Made by a program: the position numbers and the translations under genes. This document shows, piece after piece, positions 5,556 through 11,195 of a stretch of 11,195 bases of DNA. Each line of letters opens with the position of its first letter. The first letter of the stretch is position 1. The notes beneath the pieces were generated by a model. That model had not been told where the DNA came from. It saw only the letters and a program-made list of their open reading frames with translations, and searched no databases. The stretch comes from Anaerolineales bacterium UBA6663 (lineage in GTDB: Bacteria; Chloroflexota; Anaerolineae; Anaerolineales; UBA6663), in the NCBI GenBank assembly GCA_002455335.1, contig DKKP01000163.1, positions 830 to 12,024 of the forward strand, in the 5' to 3' direction.

Positions 5556-6854
5556 ATGACCCAGGATAATGCACATTTTCCTCAACTTTGGCAGCCTGCC
5601 GATCTCGTCGCGAGCCGACAGGTGAACAAAGAATCGATCCTTGAGCTGATCCGCTGGGCCCCTGAGGGGATCTCCCGGGCCGAGATTGCTCAACAGCTTG
5701 GCGTAAGCCGGGCAACCGTATCGGCTGTGGTCGATCGTTTGATCGATGCCGGGCTCGTGCTGGAGCGCGGCGAGGGCGTATCGCGGGGTGGTCGGCGACC
5801 CATCGTCCTGGAGATCGCGGCTGACGGTGGGCGGGTGATTGGCGTCGATATCGGCGCTACCCACCTCGCGGTGATGGTCACGGATTTGCGCGGCCGGGTA
5901 TTGGCCGAGTCCCTGATCGATATCGATGTTCAGGCAGGCGCCCGACGGACGTTAGGCGAGGTCGATACGCTGGTCCGTGAGACTGTGCGGCAGGCGGGCT
6001 GCCTATGGGATGCCATTCAAGCCATCGGGGTCGGTGTGCCTGGGCCGGTGATCACGCTCGAAGGGACTGTCTCAACTCCGCCTCTGATGCCTGGCTGGGA
6101 TGGTTTCCCGATCCGTGACTACCTGGTTGGCCAATGGAGCAAGACGGTCACCGTTGACAATGACGCCGACCTGGGCGCGTTGGGCGAGTGGGCGTTTGGG
6201 GCCGGGCAGCAAGAGTCCAGCCTGACCTACATTAAAATCGGCACCGGGATCGGTTGCGGCATCCTGTTGGATGGGCGCATCTATCACGGCGCGCAAGGGA
6301 CGGCGGGCGAGATCGGCCACATGACCATCAGCGCGGATGGGCCGCCCTGTTCTTGCGGGAACTACGGCTGTTTGGAGGCGATGGCCGGCGGTCGCGCGAT
6401 CGCCGAGCGGGCCCAACTCGCCGTCAAGGCCGGGCAGCGTACGTTGTTGGCCGGAGGCGGGCCGGTTGAGGCTATCACGGCGCGGCAGGTGGCCGAGGCG
6501 GCCCTGGCCGGCGACGCGGTCAGCCAGCAGTTGCTCGGCGACGCCGGTCGGCATATCGGAAGCGCGGTGGCAGCGTTGGTCAATCTGCTCAATCCAGGCC
6601 TTGTCTTGATCGGTGGGGGCGTCGCGCAGGCGGGCAATCATCTCCTGCGGCCGCTCCGTGAAGCCGCGTTGCAGCGCAGCCTGCGGGCTTCGATGCGATC
6701 CACGCGCATCGAAGTGGGGGCCCTGGGCCGCAAGGCAACGGCGATGGGCGCTGTGGCGTTGGCCCTGTCGCGGACTTTCCATCAGTATTTCGACGGCGGA
6801 CGAACCCAGGAGCGACAGACGACTGGGGTCGAGGCCGCTGCACAGACAAACTAA
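5556..6854 (+). CDS. ROK-family transcriptional regulator with intact sugar-kinase-like domain
   Basis: The protein has 432 residues, the usual size for NagC/XylR-type ROK regulators. Residues 24-88 form a winged helix-turn-helix: SRAEIAQQLGVSRATVSAVV is the helix-turn-helix, and SRGGRRP is the wing motif shared by these repressors. A ROK domain follows: VDIGAT (97-102, phosphate-binding loop), DNDADLGALGE (201-211, with D203 at the kinase catalytic position), GEIGHMTI (251-258) and the zinc motif CSCGNYGCLE (265-274). Such proteins bind a sugar or sugar phosphate and release or rearrange DNA binding. The catalytic aspartate is retained, so kinase activity cannot be excluded. The gene has its own strong promoter, a short GGGA Shine-Dalgarno (5549-5552), and is followed in the same direction by a complete binding-protein and permease set, its likely target. 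The C-terminal 25 residues are polar and probably disordered. Confidence 0.92.
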   Translation: MTQDNAHFPQLWQPADLVASRQVNKESILELIRWAPEGISRAEIAQQLGVSRATVSAVVDRLIDAGLVLERGEGVSRGGRRPIVLEIAADGGRVIGVDIGATHLAVMVTDLRGRVLAESLIDIDVQAGARRTLGEVDTLVRETVRQAGCLWDAIQAIGVGVPGPVITLEGTVSTPPLMPGWDGFPIRDYLVGQWSKTVTVDNDADLGALGEWAFGAGQQESSLTYIKIGTGIGCGILLDGRIYHGAQGTAGEIGHMTISADGPPCSCGNYGCLEAMAGGRAIAERAQLAVKAGQRTLLAGGGPVEAITARQVAEAALAGDAVSQQLLGDAGRHIGSAVAALVNLLNPGLVLIGGGVAQAGNHLLRPLREAALQRSLRASMRSTRIEVGALGRKATAMGAVALALSRTFHQYFDGGRTQERQTTGVEAAAQTN

Positions 6855-6984
6855 TAGCAACATGCAACGGTTGACCTCGAAAGGAGGCACTTACGAAACG
6901 ACCCAGGGCTGAAGATCAGCGGCCGCCTCAGGCGCCACATGGGATCTCGCTATCCCGCCGTTCATTTTTTGGGAGGAACACGCC
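6855..6984 (+). other. 130-base leader between the ROK and binding-protein genes, with an orphan ribosome binding site
   Basis: The gap contains AAAGGAGG (6880-6887), an optimal Shine-Dalgarno sequence, but no ATG, GTG or TTG follows at a usable distance. The codon at the right place (6893-6895) is ACG and would open a 43-codon frame ending at 7024 inside the next gene. Further on, a short GGGAT/ATCCC hairpin (6941-6956) and a T6 run (6965-6970) precede the real ribosome binding site. I see no convincing promoter here, so the transporter genes may be read from the ROK promoter. Confidence 0.55.
6971..6976 (+). promoter_or_regulatory. Strong ribosome binding site of the binding-protein gene
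   Basis: GGGAGG lies eight bases before the ATG at 6985 and fixes this start, which is followed by a good lipoprotein signal peptide. Confidence 0.85.
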
Positions 6985-9084
6985 ATGCGCAAAGCCCAAT
7001 TGTGGCTGTCCGTTTCGACTGTAGTGGGGTTGCTGGCCGCTTCGTGCGCCCAGGCGACCCCGGCCCCACAGGCTACCGAGCCCGTGGCCGCCGAGCCCAC
7101 CGCGACCAGCCAGGCGATCGTCGTCGCCGAGGCGTCGGCGACCCCGGCCCCCACGGCCGAGGTGTCTGAGGATCAATACAAGGAAGCTCCGCAGCTGGCC
7201 GATATGGTGGCTGCCGGCGATCTGCCGCCGGTTGCCGAGCGTCTGCCCGCGAACCCCGTGGTGACCACGCCCGTCGAGAGCGTCGGCCAGTACGGTGGCA
7301 CGATCCAGACCGCCTCGTGGTGGCCTGAAGTCGGCAACGTCCAGCTGTACTTCGCTGTCGAGGCCCCGATCAAGTGGAAGGCCGATCTGACCGGCTACGA
7401 GGCCGCTCTGGTCGAGTCGTACGAGTGGTCGGATGATGGCAAGACCTTCACCATGCACCTGCGCGAAGGCCTGAAGTGGTCCGACGGCGAGCCCTACACC
7501 AGCGCCGACTGGCAGTTCTGGTGGGAAGATTTCGCCAAGAACGAAGAGCAGAAGGTCTGGACGATCCCGGCCTATCTCCGGAACAACGACGGCACGCCGA
7601 TCACCATGTCGTTCCCGGATGAGTACACGGTGGTTTGGGAATCGACCGATCGCCCGCTGTACATCGACCCGTACTTCATGGCCCAGGGGTTCTGGGAGTT
7701 CGCCAAGAACTTCATGAAGCCCGCGCACTACCTGAAGGACTACCACCCCGAGTATTCGGACAAGACCTGGGAAGACTACACCAACCAGGATAAGTGGTGG
7801 CAGACCCCCGGTTACCCGTGCCTCTTCGCCTGGTGCCTCACCGAGCTCTCGGAAGACGGCCAGAACTACACCTTCTCGCGCAACCCGTACTATTGGCGCG
7901 TCGACACCGAAGGCAATCAGCTGCCGTACATCGATGAGATCAAGGTCGAAATCGTCGCCGACGAGCAGACCCGCATCCTGAACTGCTCGCAGGGCAAGTA
8001 CGACACGGCCTTCCGCATCTGCGGCGGCCCGAATGAGATCCCGTTCCTGGCCGAGAACGCCGCGGCCGGTGAGTACCACTTCCTCGAGAACTACCTGAAC
8101 GGCGCCGGTGCGTGGCCTGGTTACATGATCAACCAGTACTACGTCGAGGGTGGCAAGAACTACGAGAACGACACACCCGAGAAGGCTGCCGAGATCCGCA
8201 GCGTCCTGCGCGATCAGCGCTTCCGCATCGCGCTCTCGACCGGCTTCGACCGCCAGCGCATCATCGACGTCGCCTGGGGCGGCATCGGCGAGGCCAAGGG
8301 CGCGACGATCAGCCCGCAGTCGTGGCACTTCGCGGGTGAGGGCCAGGCCGCTTACGAGAAGTGGGCCAACGCTTACGCTGAGACCGACATCGAAGGCGCG
8401 AATGCGCTGCTCGATGATCTCGGCATGGCGGTCGGCGCCGACGGCTTCCGCACCCTTCCGAGTGGCGAGCCCTTCGTCCTGACGGTCGACGTCAGCGACT
8501 GGGGCGGCAGCCTCAAGGTCCAGGTCGATGCCGCGGACGAGATGAAGCGGCAGTACGAAGAGAACCTGAGCATCGCGGTCTCGATCAACAACCTGCAGGG
8601 GCAGCCCGATCTCGACACGCGCACCAACGAGGGCTACTACATGCTCCGCGGCGCGCACATCTCCGAGATCGACATCCTGACCTACCCCGACTGGATGTAC
8701 CCGATCGTCAACCGCTATATGTTCCCGCTCGAAGGCCGCTACTTCGCCAAGGGCGGTGAGGCCTGCACTGAGGAGCCCAATGAGTCGTCGCAGTATCCGT
8801 GCGGTGTCGCGCCCGAAGAGGGCAGCCCCGCTCAGCTGCTGCAGGACCTGTACCTCAAGGCCCGTGACACGGCGACCATCGAAGACCGACACGCGGTCGT
8901 CTGGGAAACCATCGACGTCATCGTCGAGCAGGGTCCGTTCGTGATCGGTGTGGGCGGCGACCAGCCGATGCCCATCATCGTCAAGGACCACATGCGCAAC
9001 ATCCTGGACTTCGGTGTGGTTGGCCCGTGGGCGCCTTCGACGCCCGGCAACCAGATCGCGGCTCAGTGGTGGATCGAGCAGTGA
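6985..9084 (+). CDS. Family-5 extracellular solute-binding lipoprotein of an ABC importer
   Basis: The protein has 699 residues, larger than the 500-600 usual for OppA/DppA. MRKAQ, a hydrophobic stretch and the lipobox LAAS-C (C21) make a lipoprotein signal. Residues 22-60 are a low-complexity Ala/Thr/Pro/Glu tether. The family-5 core begins near 100. The signature YEWSDDGKTFTMHLREGLKW (146-165), followed by SDGEPYTSADW, is the SBP_bac_5 pattern. Later segments such as DQRFRIALSTGFDRQRI (410-426) and ALLDDLGMAVGADGFRTLPSG (474-494) match the usual layout. It should capture solute at the outer membrane face and deliver it to the two permeases encoded next. Family-5 proteins bind peptides, nickel or oligosaccharides; the ROK gene upstream favours a sugar. 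Six mature-region cysteines fall in three close pairs (279/284, 334/346, 594/606). Codon use is strongly biased to C- and G-ending codons compared with the permeases, a sign of high expression. Confidence 0.93.
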   Translation: MRKAQLWLSVSTVVGLLAASCAQATPAPQATEPVAAEPTATSQAIVVAEASATPAPTAEVSEDQYKEAPQLADMVAAGDLPPVAERLPANPVVTTPVESVGQYGGTIQTASWWPEVGNVQLYFAVEAPIKWKADLTGYEAALVESYEWSDDGKTFTMHLREGLKWSDGEPYTSADWQFWWEDFAKNEEQKVWTIPAYLRNNDGTPITMSFPDEYTVVWESTDRPLYIDPYFMAQGFWEFAKNFMKPAHYLKDYHPEYSDKTWEDYTNQDKWWQTPGYPCLFAWCLTELSEDGQNYTFSRNPYYWRVDTEGNQLPYIDEIKVEIVADEQTRILNCSQGKYDTAFRICGGPNEIPFLAENAAAGEYHFLENYLNGAGAWPGYMINQYYVEGGKNYENDTPEKAAEIRSVLRDQRFRIALSTGFDRQRIIDVAWGGIGEAKGATISPQSWHFAGEGQAAYEKWANAYAETDIEGANALLDDLGMAVGADGFRTLPSGEPFVLTVDVSDWGGSLKVQVDAADEMKRQYEENLSIAVSINNLQGQPDLDTRTNEGYYMLRGAHISEIDILTYPDWMYPIVNRYMFPLEGRYFAKGGEACTEEPNESSQYPCGVAPEEGSPAQLLQDLYLKARDTATIEDRHAVVWETIDVIVEQGPFVIGVGGDQPMPIIVKDHMRNILDFGVVGPWAPSTPGNQIAAQWWIEQ

Positions 9085-9098
9085 TCTAGCGCGGTAGT

Positions 9099-9131
9099 GA
9101 TGACGGGCGGCTTCTTCGGTTGCCCGTCATC
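9099..9131 (+). terminator. Hairpin 1 after the binding-protein gene
   Basis: GATGACGGGC (9099-9108) pairs perfectly with GCCCGTCATC (9122-9131), and the inner bases can add further wobble pairs. It starts 14 bases after the stop codon. The following bases are GTTATCC, with no real T-tract, so it is more likely an mRNA 3'-stabilising or partial-termination structure than a full stop. Confidence 0.7.
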
Positions 9132-9141
9132 GTTATCCGCT

Positions 9142-9174
9142 CCCCGGCGGGCAGGGCTTTCCTGCCCGCCGGGG
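9142..9174 (+). terminator. Hairpin 2 between the binding-protein and permease genes
   Basis: A perfect 14-base stem, CCCCGGCGGGCAGG (9142-9155) with its exact complement at 9161-9174, closes on a 5-base loop (GCTTT). It is followed by TCGTCGTTCGG, only modestly T-rich. With hairpin 1 it gives a tandem structure of the kind that protects the upstream binding-protein message and lets a fraction of transcripts continue into the permeases. Confidence 0.75.
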
Positions 9175-9190
9175 TCGTCGTTCGGTAGCG

Positions 9191-9196
9191 AGGAGG
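9191..9196 (+). promoter_or_regulatory. Ribosome binding site deciding the permease start at 9202
   Basis: AGGAGG lies five bases before the ATG at 9202. The frame is open back to an ATG at 9097, but that stretch is the hairpin region and encodes no permease-like sequence, so 9202 is the start. Confidence 0.85.
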
Positions 9197-9201
9197 TCGG
9201 C

Positions 9202-10188
9202 ATGCTCAATTTCATCGTGCGGCGATTGCTTTATGCGGTCCTCATGATCATCGTGATCTCTTTTGTTAGTTTTGTCATCATTAAGTTGCCGCCGGGCGAC
9301 TTCCTCACTCAGAAGCTGGCGCAGCTGCGCGCTCGCGGGGATCGCAGCGCTGAAAGCCAGATCGAGACCTATCGCCTTCGCTACGGGCTCGATCGGCCGT
9401 TTCTAGAACAATACACGACCTGGGCCGTAAATTTCATCCAGGGCGATTTTGGCGAGTCGTTTGAGTACGAGCGCCCGGTGCGCGACCTGCTGGGCGAGCG
9501 CGTCACCATGACCATCATCCTGGGCGTCGCGACGCTGGTGGTGGTCTGGGCCCTGGCGATCCCGCTCGGGGTGTTCTCGGCGGTCAAGCAATACTCGCTG
9601 GGCGACCAGATCATTACGACATTGAGCTTTGTCGGGATCGGCATGCCGGGCTTCTTGCTTGCGCTGTTGATCCTCTACTACGCGATCACGGTGCTGAACA
9701 TCGAGGCGACCGGGCTGTTCTCGGCCGAGTATGTCGAAGCGCCGTGGAGTATGGGGCGGGTGCTCGATCTGCTTAATCACCTCTGGATCCCGTCCCTGAT
9801 CAGCGCCATCACCGGCGTTGGCGGCCTGACGCGCATCATGCGCGGCAACCTGCTCGATACGCTGGGTCAGCCCTTTGTCGAGGCGGCGCGGGCGCGCGGC
9901 CTGACCAACACGGGCGTGATCTGGAAGCATGCGGTGCGGATCGCGATCAACCCGCTGATCGTCATCCTGGGCTCGGAAGCCATCCCGGGCATCATCGGCG
10001 GCACGGGCCTTGTGGCCGTGGTGCTCAATCTGCCGACGATCTTCCCGCTCTATATCGACTCGCTGCGCAAGCTCGACATGTACATGGCCGGCACCTGCAT
10101 CGTGCTGATCGCGATGCTGACGTTGGTCGGCAACCTGCTCGCGGACCTGATGCTCGCCTGGGTCGATCCGCGGATCCGGCTGGAGTAA
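9202..10188 (+). CDS. DppB/OppB-type ABC transporter permease
   Basis: The protein has 328 residues with about six membrane segments and the classical opening MLNFIVRRLLYAVLMIIVIS. The N-terminal region has the family pattern of a helix, then RLRYGLDRPFLEQYTTWAVN (58-77) and GDFGESFEYERPV (81-93). The binding-protein-dependent transport domain spans about 95-320. The cytoplasmic coupling loop (EAA motif) reads EAARARGLTNTGVIWKHAVR (227-246), which docks the ATPase. The ending VDPRIR is also usual for this half. It forms the membrane channel with the permease encoded next and receives solute from the lipoprotein encoded upstream. The stop is 45 bases before the next ATG, so the two permeases are co-transcribed. 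Translation of this gene follows two strong hairpins, which probably reduces its level relative to the binding protein. The ATPase genes are expected downstream, outside the window. Confidence 0.93.
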   Translation: MLNFIVRRLLYAVLMIIVISFVSFVIIKLPPGDFLTQKLAQLRARGDRSAESQIETYRLRYGLDRPFLEQYTTWAVNFIQGDFGESFEYERPVRDLLGERVTMTIILGVATLVVVWALAIPLGVFSAVKQYSLGDQIITTLSFVGIGMPGFLLALLILYYAITVLNIEATGLFSAEYVEAPWSMGRVLDLLNHLWIPSLISAITGVGGLTRIMRGNLLDTLGQPFVEAARARGLTNTGVIWKHAVRIAINPLIVILGSEAIPGIIGGTGLVAVVLNLPTIFPLYIDSLRKLDMYMAGTCIVLIAMLTLVGNLLADLMLAWVDPRIRLE

Positions 10189-10221
10189 GCCACCGGGTAC
10201 GTCGAATCGAACGCATCATTC

Positions 10222-10229
10222 GGAGGTGG
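10222..10229 (+). promoter_or_regulatory. Ribosome binding site of the second permease gene
   Basis: GGAGGTGG lies four bases before the ATG at 10234 (core GGAGG seven bases before), in the 45-base gap between the permease genes. No promoter or hairpin is visible in this gap. Confidence 0.8.
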
Positions 10230-10233
10230 AAGC

Positions 10234-11195
10234 ATGGCAGTCGCGCAACAAACACTGACGGTGCCCAAGAAGAAGGCCCAGGTAAGCCAGAGTTATTGGA
10301 GCCTGGTGTGGTGGAAGTTTCGTCGGAATCGGGTCGCCCTGTTTGGCGGTGTGATCCTGGCAGCGCTCTATTTTTCGATGGGCATCGTGCCCGAATTTGT
10401 CTCGCCATATCTCCTTGAGAGAGCGTCAAACTATACGGAGGCTGCGCCGCAGCAGGTCCATCTGTTTGATGAATCTGGCGCATTTCGGGGGCCGTTCGTC
10501 TATGGTCTCGAGCGTCAGATCGATACGGTCAAGCGCACGCGTGTGTTCGTCGAAGACAAAACCAAGATCTGGCCTCTCGGCCTGTTTGTCCAGGGCGACA
10601 GCTATCAACTCCTCGGCTTCATACCGACGAACATCCATCTTTACGGCGTGGTTTCCGACGATCCGGATGCTCAGTTCTTCATCATGGGCACCGATGCGCG
10701 CGGGCGCGACTGGTTTACGCGCATCATCTACGGCGGGCGACTGTCCTTGCTGATCGGTTTGCTCGGCCAACTCATGCTGTTGTTCTTCGGCACGATTTTG
10801 GGCGTGGCATCGGGCTACTACGGTGGCGCCGTGGATCAGGTGATCCAGCGTTCGACCGAGTTCCTCGGGGCGATCCCCGAGATCCCGCTCTTTATGGCCC
10901 TGGCCGCGGCGATCCCGGCTTTCTGGTCGCCGATCGCCGTGTATTTCATGCTCACATTGATCCTGTCGTTTGTGCGCTGGGGCGGCCTGGCGCGACAGGT
11001 GCGCGGCCTGATCCTGTCGTTGCGTGAGCGCGAGTACGTGCTGGCGGCCAAGAGCGCGGGCGCGTCGGATGCGCGCATCATGTTCCGGCACCTTCTGCCG
11101 GGCACGATGAGCCATGTCATCGTCATCGCGACACTGGCGATCCCGGGCATGATCCTGGCTGAGACGGCGCTGAGTTGGCTTGGGCTTGGCCTGAA
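10234..11195 (+). CDS. DppC/OppC-type ABC transporter permease (3' end outside window)
   Basis: The frame is open from the ATG at 10234 to the window end; 320 residues are visible and the C-terminus is missing. A basic cytoplasmic N-terminus (YWSLVWWKFRRNRVALFG, 21-38) leads into membrane helix 1, the DppC/OppC pattern. A long hydrophilic extracytoplasmic segment of about 95 residues (52-150) follows, ending at the conserved FIMGTDARGRDWFTRIIYGG (149-168). The core helices come next, then the EAA coupling loop EYVLAAKSAGASDARIMFRH (267-286). The last visible residues, ETALSWLGLGL, are the family's usual penultimate helix. The enlarged loop after helix 1 is longer than in OppC/DppC of Escherichia coli and recalls YejE-like permeases; it probably contacts the unusually large binding protein. 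It pairs with the DppB-type subunit encoded just upstream. Confidence 0.92.
   Translation, partial: MAVAQQTLTVPKKKAQVSQSYWSLVWWKFRRNRVALFGGVILAALYFSMGIVPEFVSPYLLERASNYTEAAPQQVHLFDESGAFRGPFVYGLERQIDTVKRTRVFVEDKTKIWPLGLFVQGDSYQLLGFIPTNIHLYGVVSDDPDAQFFIMGTDARGRDWFTRIIYGGRLSLLIGLLGQLMLLFFGTILGVASGYYGGAVDQVIQRSTEFLGAIPEIPLFMALAAAIPAFWSPIAVYFMLTLILSFVRWGGLARQVRGLILSLREREYVLAAKSAGASDARIMFRHLLPGTMSHVIVIATLAIPGMILAETALSWLGLGL

Noticed and set aside
5376..5864. A 162-codon - strand frame across the divergent region and the start of the ROK gene.
   Set aside because: It overlaps the helix-turn-helix coding part of ROK and its promoter, and the translation resembles no family. It would also run into the decarboxylase leader.
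6871..6899. TTGACC as the -35 of a promoter for the transporter genes.
   Set aside because: At 17 bases downstream the hexamer is CGAAAC, which does not resemble a -10 element.
6941..6970. GGGAT/ATCCC hairpin followed by T6 before the binding-protein gene, as a possible terminator of the ROK gene.
   Set aside because: The stem has only five pairs and the T-run starts eight bases beyond it, too far for intrinsic termination.
6928..8991. A 687-codon open frame antisense to the binding-protein gene.
   Set aside because: It is a by-product of the strong GC-ending codon bias on the + strand. Its translation is a monotone Leu/Val/Asp/Arg-rich mix with no domain, and the sense frame is an unmistakable family-5 protein.

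Overview
The window is a high-GC (roughly 60% by eye) bacterial chromosome segment with ten protein genes, two of them cut by the window ends. I see no RNA gene, CRISPR array, insertion sequence or phage gene. The content suggests a member of the Chloroflexota (Anaerolineae-like). The solute-binding lipoprotein has the Ala/Thr/Pro/Glu-rich tether after its lipobox that is common there, a bacterial mevalonate-type decarboxylase is present, and a ROK regulator heads a family-5 transporter operon. This assignment is inference from gene content only.

Left part (1-1196, + strand): the 3' end of a TolB/PD40-like beta-propeller gene, then a histidine phosphatase whose best start is the GTG at 615. 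It converges on an AEC-family permease gene (1218-2132, - strand).

Middle part (2184-5365, - strand, transcribed right to left): a compact group of mevalonate (di)phosphate decarboxylase, then the RseP-type site-2 protease, then a HEAT-repeat protein. The gaps are 36 and 2 bases, and the group closes with a strong intrinsic terminator at 2138-2164. The decarboxylase sits next to rseP where many bacteria carry dxr. Its KYWGK motif reads KYWGN, with Asn replacing the Lys that contacts the terminal phosphate in diphosphomevalonate decarboxylases, so it may be a phosphomevalonate decarboxylase. The AEC gene starts only five bases beyond the terminator T-tract, with no visible ribosome binding site.

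Right part (5366-11195, + strand): a 190-base divergent region holds a near-consensus sigma-70 promoter (TTGACA, 16 bases, TGCTAGAAT) and two inverted repeats, both with 11-base spacers. It drives a ROK-family regulator, followed by a very large (699 aa) family-5 solute-binding lipoprotein, a DppB/OppB-type permease and a DppC/OppC-type permease that runs off the end. Two strong hairpins lie between the binding protein and the first permease, a layout that usually keeps the binding protein in excess. The ROK regulator suggests a carbohydrate-responsive importer rather than a peptide importer.

I found no clearly new multi-gene system. The best leads are the altered decarboxylase motif and its rseP context, the promoter-operator architecture of the ROK operon, an orphan Shine-Dalgarno sequence ahead of the binding-protein gene, and the terminator abutting the AEC start codon.
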